Source: Ruminococcus sp. (lineage in GTDB: Bacteria > Bacillota > Clostridia > Oscillospirales > Ruminococcaceae). Taken from it: a stretch of 56,348 nt of DNA. The DNA is taken from assembly GCA_021201755.1 (NCBI GenBank), contig JAJQEI010000050.1, positions 120,110 to 176,457 on the forward strand, in the 5' to 3' direction. The translations under genes were made by a program, and so were the position numbers. Shown piece by piece: positions 18,796 through 28,294 of this stretch. Under the pieces are notes generated by a model. That model was not told where the DNA came from. It saw only the letters and a list, made by a program, of their open reading frames with translations, and searched no databases. The number at the start of each line of letters is the position of its first letter. The first letter of the stretch is position 1.

Positions 18796-19485
18796 ATGAA
18801 CGAACAGGAAATCAAAGATCAAATTTGTGACGTCTGCCATAAAATGTGGCAGCTTGGCTGGGTTGCCGCTAATGACGGTAATGTTTCGGTCAAACTGGAA
18901 GATGGCACGTTTTTTGCTACACCGACTGGCATGAGCAAGAGCTTTATAACGCCAGATAAACTGGTACGAATCAACGACAAAGGAGAAATATTGGATGGAG
19001 CACCTGGATTACATCCATCCTCCGAAATTAAAATGCACTTGTGCTGTTATCGGGAACGTGACGATGTCGGTGCTGTTCTCCACGCTCATCCTCCAACGGC
19101 AACCGGTTATGCTGTCGCCAATCAAGCACTCGATGAATATACAATGATTGAATCAGTCATCGCCATCGGATCTGTTCCGGTAACACCCTATGGTACACCC
19201 TCCACAGACGAAGTACCAGAGGCAATCAAGCCTTATTTACCGAAACATGATGTTATGTTGCTGCAGAATCATGGTGCGTTGACAGTAGGTACAAATATTA
19301 TTACGGCATACTATCGTATGGAAACACTAGAGCTTTTTGCGAAAATTTCGCTTACTGCACATCTTTTGGGAGGTTCGCAAGAAATTTCAAAAGAAAATAT
19401 TGATCGTCTTTGCAGTATGCGTACACAGTATGGCGTTACTGGAAAACATCCGGGATATAAAAAATACCCACATGGTTCAAAATAA
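18796..19485 (+). CDS. fucA: L-fuculose-phosphate aldolase
   Basis: Class II aldolase that splits L-fuculose 1-phosphate into dihydroxyacetone phosphate and L-lactaldehyde. The 229-residue protein shows the N-terminal GWVAANDGNVSVK phosphate-site loop, PSSEIKMHL with the catalytic Glu, the zinc ligands in VLHAHPPTATGYA, and LLQNHGALTVG. AAAGGAG sits 11 bases before ATG 18796; the longer frame back to 18709 overlaps the predicted transcription start and is rejected. First gene of fucA-fucU-kinase-fucI. The zinc aldolase family also covers RhuA-like and methylthioribulose enzymes, but FucU and FucI next door fix the substrate. Confidence 0.93.
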   Translation: MNEQEIKDQICDVCHKMWQLGWVAANDGNVSVKLEDGTFFATPTGMSKSFITPDKLVRINDKGEILDGAPGLHPSSEIKMHLCCYRERDDVGAVLHAHPPTATGYAVANQALDEYTMIESVIAIGSVPVTPYGTPSTDEVPEAIKPYLPKHDVMLLQNHGALTVGTNIITAYYRMETLELFAKISLTAHLLGGSQEISKENIDRLCSMRTQYGVTGKHPGYKKYPHGSK

Positions 19486-19497
19486 CGGAGGAGAAAA

Positions 19498-19950
19498 ATG
19501 CTGAAACATATCCCCTCTATTTTAACGCCAGAGCTTCTGAAAGTTCTCATGGAAATGGGACACGGCGACGAGATCGTCATTGCAGATGGAAACTTTCCTG
19601 CGGCGTCTATAGGAAAACGACTAATACGGCTGGATGGACACAGTGTGCCAAAAGTATTAGAAGCTATTTTACAGCTCCTACCGCTAGATACCTACACCGA
19701 AAAACTAATTGCTCTTATGGAAGTTGTTCCAGGCGATCCGATTGTTCCTACAATTTGGGAAAAATATGAATCAATTATTCTAACCAAAGAGCCAAAGCGA
19801 AACAATACGGATTATATTGACTTTATGGAACGATTTGCCTTTTATGAGCGTGCTAAAAATGCATATGCTGTTATTGCCATCGGCGAAACAGAAATTTATG
19901 CAAATATTTTGCTAAAAAAAGGCGTTGTTTTGCCGGAGGAAATACTATGA
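19498..19950 (+). CDS. fucU: L-fucose mutarotase
   Basis: Interconverts alpha and beta anomers of L-fucose to feed the isomerase. The 150-residue product begins MLKHIPSILTPELLKVLMEMGHGDEI-type sequence, with the catalytic His of the RbsD/FucU fold in GHGDEIVIADGNFPA, and ends with a tyrosine-containing ERAKNAYAVIAIGE segment typical of FucU. CGGAGGAG precedes the ATG closely. It begins 12 bases after fucA and its stop overlaps the start of the kinase by four bases (ATGA), so the two are translationally coupled. Confidence 0.92.
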   Translation: MLKHIPSILTPELLKVLMEMGHGDEIVIADGNFPAASIGKRLIRLDGHSVPKVLEAILQLLPLDTYTEKLIALMEVVPGDPIVPTIWEKYESIILTKEPKRNNTDYIDFMERFAFYERAKNAYAVIAIGETEIYANILLKKGVVLPEEIL

Positions 19951-21413
19951 AACGTTATGTATTAGCATTGGACTTCGGTGCTTCTTCCGGTCGTGCGATT
20001 TTAGTTTCTTTTGATGACATAAAAATCAAGTTGCAAGAAGTATACCGTTTTGTAAATGAACCTATCGAGCAAAATGGAAAGCTTTATTGGGACTTTCCTA
20101 AACTGATAATAGAACTGGAGACTAGCTTAAAAAAAGCTTATGATATTGCACCCTATGAAAGCATCGGTATCGATACATGGGGGGTCGATTATGGACTTCT
20201 TTCGGAAAATGGCAAGCTTATCGAAAACCCACGACATTACCGTGATACTCGAACTACAGGACTTGCCGAAAAAATCTCTTCAGCTATCCCAGATTTGTAT
20301 GCACGTACTGGCACACAAATTATGGATATCAATACACTGTATCAGCTGCTCTGTCAACGTGACAACGTAGGATTTGATGATGTACAAACGATGCTGCTTA
20401 TACCAGATTTGTTTGCCTATTATCTCACCGATACAATTTCTGCTGAACGTTCCATTGCCAGCACTACACAAATGCTCTCAGCACAGTCAAGCAATTGGGA
20501 CGAAAAGCTATTGGAACAACTTCACATTCCGATACGGATTTTACCGCCAATTTGTGAGAGCGGTACGTCAAAGGGGGTCTTGTCGACAAAATTACAAAAA
20601 AAGTTAGGGTTGCCACCCATTTCAGTTACGGCTGTTTGTGGGCATGACACTCAGTGTGCTGCGTTTGCTGCACCTGCACAAACCAACAAGCACATCTTTT
20701 TAAGTTGTGGTACTTGGTCTTTATTCGGAACAGAATGCGCTACCCCAATTTTGACCAATCAAGCGAAAAACCTTGCGTTGTCCAACGAAATTGGGTATGA
20801 GAAGACTGTCACATTCTTAAAGAATATTATTGGTCTATGGCTGATACAGGAAACCCGACGAGAGTATCAGCGTCGGGGACAAAACTACAGCTTTGCAGAA
20901 ATTGAAGAATTGGCAGTTCGTAATCAATCCACGCCATGTGCTATCGATCTGGACGATATGCGATTTGCTACGCCTGGCAATATTCCAGAGCGAATTCAAG
21001 ACTATTGTAGAGAAACCGGACAACCTATTCCAGAAACTGTTGGTGCAATTTTTCGCTGTATCTATGAAAGCCTGGCAATGAAATATCGCATAGCTTTGGA
21101 AGAGATCGAAGCTTGCACTGATGAGACTTATCCCATTATCCACATTCTGGGTGGCGGTGCGAAAGATCGTTTGCTCTGTCAACTGACAGCAGATTTTTGT
21201 CAACGTCCGGTAACGGCTGGACCGATAGAGGCAACCGCCTATGGTAATGCTGCAATTCAGCTGTTATCCATCGGTGCAATAAAGACAATATCTGCAGTGC
21301 ACGAGACGATCGCCGCATCAGAAAAAATTATCACCTATACTCCAAAAAAATTTCCAAGCATACGCTATCGTATGTTTCAGTATTTCATCCATTCAAGAAA
21401 AAACAATTCATAA
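19947..21413 (+). CDS. FGGY sugar kinase, RhaB-type, likely L-fuculokinase
   Basis: Phosphorylates the ketose made by FucI, giving the FucA substrate. The 488-residue protein is FGGY family: LALDFGASSGRAIL at the start, SIGIDTWGVDYGLL, YRDTRT, the GTWSL phosphate loop near residue 254, and HILGGGAKDRLLCQLTAD near 395. The IDTWGVD, GTWSL and LKNIIGLWL segments are those of rhamnulokinase (RhaB) rather than classical E. coli FucK, so the operon appears to use a RhaB-type enzyme as its fuculokinase. No rhamnose isomerase or aldolase is adjacent. It overlaps fucU by four bases. Kinase family is secure; substrate comes from context. Confidence 0.88.
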   Translation: MKRYVLALDFGASSGRAILVSFDDIKIKLQEVYRFVNEPIEQNGKLYWDFPKLIIELETSLKKAYDIAPYESIGIDTWGVDYGLLSENGKLIENPRHYRDTRTTGLAEKISSAIPDLYARTGTQIMDINTLYQLLCQRDNVGFDDVQTMLLIPDLFAYYLTDTISAERSIASTTQMLSAQSSNWDEKLLEQLHIPIRILPPICESGTSKGVLSTKLQKKLGLPPISVTAVCGHDTQCAAFAAPAQTNKHIFLSCGTWSLFGTECATPILTNQAKNLALSNEIGYEKTVTFLKNIIGLWLIQETRREYQRRGQNYSFAEIEELAVRNQSTPCAIDLDDMRFATPGNIPERIQDYCRETGQPIPETVGAIFRCIYESLAMKYRIALEEIEACTDETYPIIHILGGGAKDRLLCQLTADFCQRPVTAGPIEATAYGNAAIQLLSIGAIKTISAVHETIAASEKIITYTPKKFPSIRYRMFQYFIHSRKNNS

Positions 21414-21430
21414 AAAAGTGAGGAATTTTT

Positions 21431-23230
21431 ATGTATCCTAAAATTGGTATTCGTCCAGTAATCGACGGCAGACAGTTTGGCGTTCGTGAAGATTTGGAAC
21501 AACAGACTGTGAATATGGCAAATGCTGCAAAAGATTTGATTGAATCAAATCTTTGTTATCCAGATGGCACAAAAGTGAAATGTATTATTTCCCCTACCAC
21601 TATTGGCGGCGGTGCAGAGGCTTATGAATGTGAGACATTTTTTCAAACACAAAATGTTTGTGCGACCTTATCTGTAACACCCTGCTGGTGTTATGGCAGC
21701 GAAACCATGGATTTAAATCCACTGACCATCAAAGCCGTTTGGGGATTTAACGGTACAGAGCGTCCTGGCGCAGTTTATTTGGCAGCCTGTATGGCAGCCC
21801 ATGCGCAAAGAGGATTGCCAGCTTTTTCCATCTACGGGCACGACGTGCAAGACAAAGACGACACCAGCGTTCCGGCAGATATCCAAGAGAAAATTTTGCG
21901 CTTTGCAAAGTGCGCCATTGCCGTCGGAGTAATGCGTAACAAGGCATATGTAGGACTTGGTGGTGTTTCCATGGGCATTGCAGGATCATACTGCAACTCC
22001 GATTTTTTCCAGAAATATCTGGGCATTCGTGCAGAGTGGGTGGATTTAACCGAGATTCTTCGCCGTATTCATCTGGAAATCTACGATCATGATGAATATA
22101 AAAGAGCACTGGATTGGGTAAAGAAAAATTGTCCAGAGGGATACGACGTTAACACAGAAATTCCTGTAGATAAAGAAATCGATCCTTTTGGCATTAAGAC
22201 ACCTCATACACCAGTGAAAAAAGAAGAAGAGTGGGAATTTATTGTAAAATTCACACTTATTGTACAGGATATTTTCTTTGGCAACTCGAAACTGTTGGAA
22301 ATGGGTTGGAAAGAAGAAAGTCGTGGACGCAATGCCATTCTCGGCGGTTTTCAAGGACAGCGTATGTGGACAGACTGGCTTCCTAACGGTGACTTTACAG
22401 AAGCAATTCTTAACTCCAGCTTTGATTGGAACGGCAAAAAAGAACCAACCATTTTGGCTACTGAAAATGACGGGTTAAATGGAACGGGAATGTTATTTGG
22501 TAAGCTTCTCACCGGAACGGCAACTATATTTGCTGATGTACGAACCTATTGGAGTCCGGAAGCAGTGGAACGTGTTACCGGTGTGAAGCCCACCGGTAAA
22601 GCTGCAATGGGCTTCATACACCTTATCAACAGCGGTGCCGCAGCACTTGATGGCACAGGTGCTTCAACAGATGAAAACGGAAATGGTGTCATGAAACCTT
22701 GGTGGGATGTAACTGAAAAAGATATTAACGCAATGCTAAAAGCGACAGATTGGGAACCAGCCAATCTGGGTTACTTCTGTGGTGGTGGTTTCTCCTCTCA
22801 TTTTCGTACACGAGCAGAAATGCCAGTAACAATGATTCGACTGAATATTTTAAATGGCACGCAACCATTCCTACAGATTGCTGAAGGCTATACCGTTGAT
22901 TTGCCGGACGAAATCCATAAACCGTTAGATGTACGTACTGACAAGACGTGGCCAACCACTTGGTTTGTACCTAATCTGACAGGTGAAGGGGCATTTGCTG
23001 ATGTTTATCAGGTGATGGCAAATTGGGGTGCAAACCACGGCTGTTTGGCATATGGTCACATCGGTGCAGATTTGATTACGCTGGCTAGTATGCTACGAAT
23101 TCCAGTTTCCATGCACAATGTTCCTAAAGAAAAGATTTATCGTCCTCACACCTGGAGTGCGTTTGGTACAGACGACTTAGAAGCAGCAGATTACCGTGCT
23201 TGCGAAAAATATGGTCCAATTTATCAATAA
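21431..23230 (+). CDS. fucI: L-fucose isomerase
   Basis: Mn2+-dependent isomerase converting L-fucose to L-fuculose. The 599-residue length matches FucI (about 590). The protein opens [18 protein letters not shown], has [15 protein letters not shown], a [19 protein letters not shown] segment with catalytic carboxylates, [15 protein letters not shown], and [18 protein letters not shown] near the end. GTGAGG sits 9 bases before the ATG. Last gene of the operon, followed by a good terminator. No fucose permease, lactaldehyde reductase or regulator is present in the window. Confidence 0.96.
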   Translation: MYPKIGIRPVIDGRQFGVREDLEQQTVNMANAAKDLIESNLCYPDGTKVKCIISPTTIGGGAEAYECETFFQTQNVCATLSVTPCWCYGSETMDLNPLTIKAVWGFNGTERPGAVYLAACMAAHAQRGLPAFSIYGHDVQDKDDTSVPADIQEKILRFAKCAIAVGVMRNKAYVGLGGVSMGIAGSYCNSDFFQKYLGIRAEWVDLTEILRRIHLEIYDHDEYKRALDWVKKNCPEGYDVNTEIPVDKEIDPFGIKTPHTPVKKEEEWEFIVKFTLIVQDIFFGNSKLLEMGWKEESRGRNAILGGFQGQRMWTDWLPNGDFTEAILNSSFDWNGKKEPTILATENDGLNGTGMLFGKLLTGTATIFADVRTYWSPEAVERVTGVKPTGKAAMGFIHLINSGAAALDGTGASTDENGNGVMKPWWDVTEKDINAMLKATDWEPANLGYFCGGGFSSHFRTRAEMPVTMIRLNILNGTQPFLQIAEGYTVDLPDEIHKPLDVRTDKTWPTTWFVPNLTGEGAFADVYQVMANWGANHGCLAYGHIGADLITLASMLRIPVSMHNVPKEKIYRPHTWSAFGTDDLEAADYRACEKYGPIYQ

Positions 23231-23315
23231 TTCAATTATTTTAATTTTGTTGGGTTCTGTGTGATGCCTCTTTTAAGAGGAAAAACATAGTTTCCATATA
23301 TTCAGTTGCGAACAG

Positions 23316-23358
23316 AAAACTGCCTTTGAAATGCACTTCAAGGGTAGTTTTCCTTTTT
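23316..23358 (+). terminator. Terminator of the fucose operon
   Basis: AAAACTGCCTTTGAA pairs with TTCAAGGGTAGTTTT (two G-U pairs), followed by TCCTTTTTAT. About 85 bases after the fucI stop. Confidence 0.8.
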
Positions 23359-23360
23359 AT

Positions 23361-23406
23361 AAAATCGAAAAATGGATGTTCCCCATTTGGTTTAGGGGAA
23401 CATCCA
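23361..23406 (-). terminator. Terminator of the pilus operon
   Basis: Perfect 12-base stem TGGATGTTCCCC/GGGGAACATCCA with a 10-base loop. On the minus strand it is followed by TTTTTCGATTTT. It stands back to back with the fucose terminator. Confidence 0.85.
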
Positions 23407-23458
23407 CTCTTCAATGAATACTTAGTATTTCAAATGTCTAAGCTTCAAGATAACGTGA

Positions 23459-26400
23459 TTATTTTTTCTTGGAATTTCTATATACAATTGTCATTGCAAC
23501 AACTGCAGCAAGTACCGTTGGAATCAATGTCATTCGAATGGAATCGCCTGTCTTAGGTGAAGAAGATGTACCAAAACTGCTACTGCCACTCGAAGATGTA
23601 CTCGATTTACTCGAAGTCGAACTACTGGATGATTTCTTTGATGTTGTTGTTGTAGTAGTAGAATCATCATTACTCAACGTGGTTGTTTCTTCATCAGATC
23701 CCGATGTGACGTTTTGCAAATCCGTTGTTTCCGTCGTTGAAGTCACTGTCGTTGTAGTGGTTGTTGTAGTAGTGGTTACAGTGATTGTTGTTGTTGTCGT
23801 CGTTGTAGTAGATTCCGTTGTAGTGGTAGTTTCCTCTGTTGTAGTAATTTCAGTTGTTGTGATCTCAGTGTCGCTTGAAATCGTTGTAGTTTCGGTCGTC
23901 GTAGTCTCTGTGGTAGTGGTCTCCGTTATAGTGGTTTCTGATGTAGTCGTTGTAGTTTCTGTCATGGTAGTAGTTGTTGTTGTTGTTTCTGTAGTCGTAG
24001 ATGTAGTCGTTGTCGAAGTGGTTGTTATCGTTGTAGTAGTTGTCGATTCCGTATCAGTGAGTGAAACCGTTGATTCTGTGGTAGTACTGCTCGTTGTGGT
24101 GGTTGTTTCAGTGTCTGAAGTTGTATTTGTAGATGTTGTTGTGGTAGTAGTATCAGTCGTTGTAGTTGTTGTTTCAGTCGTAGTGTTTGTCGATCCTGCC
24201 GTCGTAGAAGATTCCGTTGTCGTAGTAGAACTTTCCGTTGTCGTTGTCGACGTAGTAGTTGTACTTGTTGTTGTACTTTCTGTTGTGGTTGTAGTATCCT
24301 CTGTCGTGGTTGTAGTCGGACCGGCAGTTGAAGCAGTTGTTGTTTCTGTACTTGACAAAGTTGTAGTTGTCTCCGTAGTAGCCGTGGTACTTTCTGTTGT
24401 TGTTGTATTGGTCGGTCCAGCAGTCGATGAGGTACTTTCCGTTGTTGTGGACGACGTTGTAGTTTCTTCAGTCGTTGATGTGGTAGTCGAAGTTGTAGTA
24501 GTTGTGGTAGTTGTAGTCGTTGTTTCTTCCGTTGTTGTAGTTTCTACGACTTCTTCGTCCATAACTATTAAAATCGTACCATCATCGGAAACTGCAACAT
24601 CACCAGTTGTAACGCTGGTATATCCGGTAATCACGCCGTTCTCCACGGTAAATGTAAAAGTAGAAACCGTTGTGTAACCCTCTGGAGCGTTTGTTTCCTC
24701 TAAGATATATGTGCCGTCAACCAAGCCGGTAAAGGTAGCATCTGTTCCGGTAAATTCATAAGAAGTGCCATCAATCGTCACAGCTGCGTCACCATCAATA
24801 GATACTGTCACGCCTGTCAAATCCAGTGGATTGTCACTGTCATCGACACCGCTAATTACGAAAGTTGCTTCGCCGCTGTCGATAATCTCGCCACCCATGT
24901 CACGCTTGCTGATGGTGATATCTGTTGCGGTCGTGAGAGAAGCGTTTGGAACTGCAATGATATAACTGCCGGTCGTTACTTCGGTAATTACCAATGTATC
25001 ATCATCCGCATCCATGGAACCTGTACCGCTGCTGGATGATGATACGATCCCGCTGACATCAACTTGCAGTATTCCATTCACCGCCGATGAGAATGTCAAA
25101 GTCACCTTGTTCGCAGTTTCAGAACTTATCACTTGATTAGACGTATCATTCCAATCAAAACCGCCCCATGCTTCGAAATAGTCAGCTGTCACATCTTCAT
25201 CCAACCAAATGGTCACAAATGCAACATTATTCGTTGACACAGAAAAGCTCTGTGCAGATGACCAGTCGGTCATCGTCGTTGTCCAGCTTTGCGTAGCAGA
25301 AGAAGAACTATCTGTATAATTCAAAGTATAGTATACTGTATAGCTTTCGGTCGCAGATGCACTATCGCAATAAACCCGAACCGCCGTCACGGTAAGACCA
25401 GTATTATAATCATTATTTTGAAGTTTTATTTGTGTCAAAGAAGAAATTGGACTACTACTGAAATCAAAAGTAGCAACTCCATCTACAATCGTTGCTGTTT
25501 GACCATCCGCAGATGTATTTGAATCCCAGATGACCAATGTACCACTATCCGGCTGACTCACTTCTACTTCAATCTTCGTAACGTTTGTCGCCGAACCGTA
25601 CGCATAGACTTACAGTCCCCACGTGAAGCTCCTTGAGCTAGCCGTAAATTCCGCATATATTGATTTACCGGCTGTAACTGTATGGTCATCGTTCACAGTG
25701 AAGTAGATTGGCTCGTTTAACAGTGAATCATCATATCCTTCCGGAACAATCGTCTCCACAATGTAGTATACGCCGGGTTCCAGATAATCCGACAATGTGG
25801 TGTCGCCGTTTGTCACTGTTGCAACAATTTCATCGTTTTTATTGTAAATCACCAGCGTTGCACCAGAAGAAATAATATCTCCGGTTGCTTCGTCAATTTT
25901 CTGCAATTCTACTTTAGCACCGTCAATGAGAATATCTGTCATCTGAATCACACTGCCGGAATCTGCCAATTCATCTAAGGAAATTGAATTCCAACCAGTG
26001 AAGGATAATGTTTGTTGTTGTTGTCCTTGATTGCTCTGATTTCCTCTGCCACCTTGATTGTTGCTAATCGAGAATGTACTTGTAATATCATCGATGGAAT
26101 CTGTCGAAATCCAATAGAGCGTGTTGTTATATATTACGAAATAAATATCTGATGCCACTTCATAGCCATCTGGAGCAGCTGTTTCTGTTAAGCAGTAAAC
26201 ATTCGCTGCACGACGACCATTTGTTGCAACTGTCGCACTGTCTAAATCAGAGAGAACCAAAGTGATTTTACTGCCGCTGGACAAAACGTCCGCAATCACA
26301 GTCGAGTCCACATAATATGACCCAGAGCTTGCAGAAAGTTCTCCAACCTCCAGTGCAATCGTTGCTCCGCTCAACAGTTTGCCATCTTCATCAACTTTCT

Positions 26401-28294
26401 GGAACTGTAAACCAGTACTGTTGACAAATTCCAAGGTTTCAACGCTACTCGAATCCATCAGCATAATCATATAGGACGATGGATCATAATAATACGTCTT
26501 ATTGTCATATTCAAATGTACAGCTTTCGGTCAAGTCACTGATTGAAATTTCATCGCTGCCAGCTTTAACCCTTGTTACATCGCCGTCTGTATTAATCGTA
26601 AGCGTGAACGTCACAGTTGATGTATCTGCAAACGTAATTGTAATTTCACGGGATATGTGATTGTTGTCAGTATCATATCCATCTTTATATTCGAAATTAT
26701 AGGTGTCAATTGTGTCATCGTCTGAATCTTTGATTGTCATCACCACGGTAACATCCATTGGAATTCCGTTTGTATCTGCTGCATTCACCGTTTCCACCAG
26801 CTCGATGGTGTAATAATCATCGGTAATCAGGTAACCATCTGGGGTGGCTGTTTCCTGTAGGGTGTATTTCGTTGTCACGACACTACCACTTGTATACTCT
26901 GTAGAGCCGTCAAAATCCAGACCAGTGGGAACTTCCATATACTCCTTGCTGTCGGAAGATTTGAAAGAAGTGACATAATTTTCGCTCTCGTCGTACATGG
27001 TGATGGTTGCACCCTCTACATAGTCACTGTTTTCATCAATCTTCGCAACCGGTACGGCATAGCCGGACTGCGTGCCGAGGATTTCGACAGAGCCCTTGAA
27101 TGGACGATAACCAATCTCTTCACCGCCGTAGAAAGACAAGGCAACAATTGCACCAGAAAGGTGTCCTTGACAGGTCTCACTTGATGTTACGTTGGCATAT
27201 GGAGCGAAAATCGTACCATTGAAGTTCGTTGCGATATAAATATCAGTTGCATTTGAGTAATTATAAAGAATGTAGGAAGAATTTTCATTGTTATTTGTAT
27301 AAACACTGCCTTGGTTTGAAATTACTGTGTCATTGAGTGTCGTCACCAATGTTCCGCCTTCGGATGTACATTCCAAAATCTTTTCACTGCCCGAAGTGGT
27401 CACATTGACAATCATATAGCAACCATCTGGTATATTTATATAATTGATTTGTTTAACTCCCGTCAACGACTCTACTGTAAAGTAAATAATCGAACCCTCT
27501 TCACAGCCTGTTCCATCAAAATTGATTATCGTTCCATCCGTTGATATGGAAGTTGTTCCGGTAGCCTCTTTATTTGCGACGATGGTTGAACGCTGTTCCA
27601 GTAATTCAAACACTTCGTCAAAGTCAATCAAAGTTGCTTCATAAAATTGTGCTTCTTCGTTTGCATGTACATAATTTGAACAATAACAATCTGTACCATA
27701 TGGCTGATCTGAACTATTTAACCAATGATAAGAATTATCATAGTTGCTTTCACTGCTTACCACAAATCGCTTATATAGGTCTTCATCCTCATTCACATAC
27801 CTCCAATTATTACCATCATAAGATAGTGTATTGATTCTGCCGTAATACCCACCAACGATTGCGTGTGCAAAATTCGTACAACCACTATATTCGTCCGTGT
27901 CTTTCAAGGGTGTACTATAAGCATAGTCACCTGAACCAACCTGATAGTTATAAGTTCCGGTAAACGTCAAATTTCCGCCGACTGCCGCACGTCCCTCTTC
28001 ATCGGCAGCAGTTACAGTCATATTATCCCGAATAAAGGTGGCAAATTATGAAGCAATACCAAGAAAATATTCTGCTTCTGCATTTTTGATGGTACTCGCC
28101 GCCGAACCATCTACCGCTTTCAGATCGTTTCCGTCTCCGACCAAAAGCGTCGCTTCCGACAACTCATATGGACTATATCCATTATTTGCATCCGATCCAT
28201 ACAAATTCTGAACCATATAGTCATCTGCATCTGCCGTTTGACCAATCACCCCCAAAAGTGCGCTCGTCACGACCATTGCTGCCGTTGCTCGCAA
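23459..28294 (-). pseudogene. Large SpaA-type surface adhesin with two in-frame TAA codons
   Basis: One reading frame of 1612 codons spans this interval, interrupted only by TAA at 28048-28046 and 25612-25610. Order: signal peptide, a choice-of-anchor-A-like domain (YFLGIAS-TAA-FATFIRDN ... EEGRAAVGGNLTF), SpaA repeats with E-box motifs (YTLQETATPDGY, YCLTETAAPDGY, YYIVETIVPEGY), the second TAA (FTWGL-TAA-VYAYGS), a module of unknown type, another E-box (YILEETNAPEGY), about 280 Thr-rich residues, and an SPKTGD sorting signal with a membrane helix and KKK tail. The frame opens at TTG 28294 far from its ribosome site; ATA at 28303 has ideal spacing from AAAGGAAG and may be a mutated ATG. Either a pseudogene or a gene needing stop-codon readthrough. 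Confidence 0.7.
23720..24550 (-). repeat. Thr-rich low-complexity coding repeat
   Basis: Encodes runs of Thr with Ser, Glu and short insertions such as STAGPT and SDTETT, a wall-spanning or glycosylated stalk of the second adhesin. DNA words are degenerate (ACN/TCN codons), so it is a protein-level repeat rather than a DNA satellite. It creates a Val-rich antisense open frame of 402 codons that is not a gene. Confidence 0.85.

Noticed and set aside
23720..24550. CRISPR-like or satellite DNA repeat
   Set aside because: Repeat units are degenerate at the DNA level, have no constant repeat/spacer lengths and are in a coding frame.
23469..24677. 402-codon Val-rich open frame on the plus strand
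   Set aside because: It is the antisense of Thr/Ser codon runs in the adhesin stalk; composition is almost all Val, no ribosome site, no homologous look.
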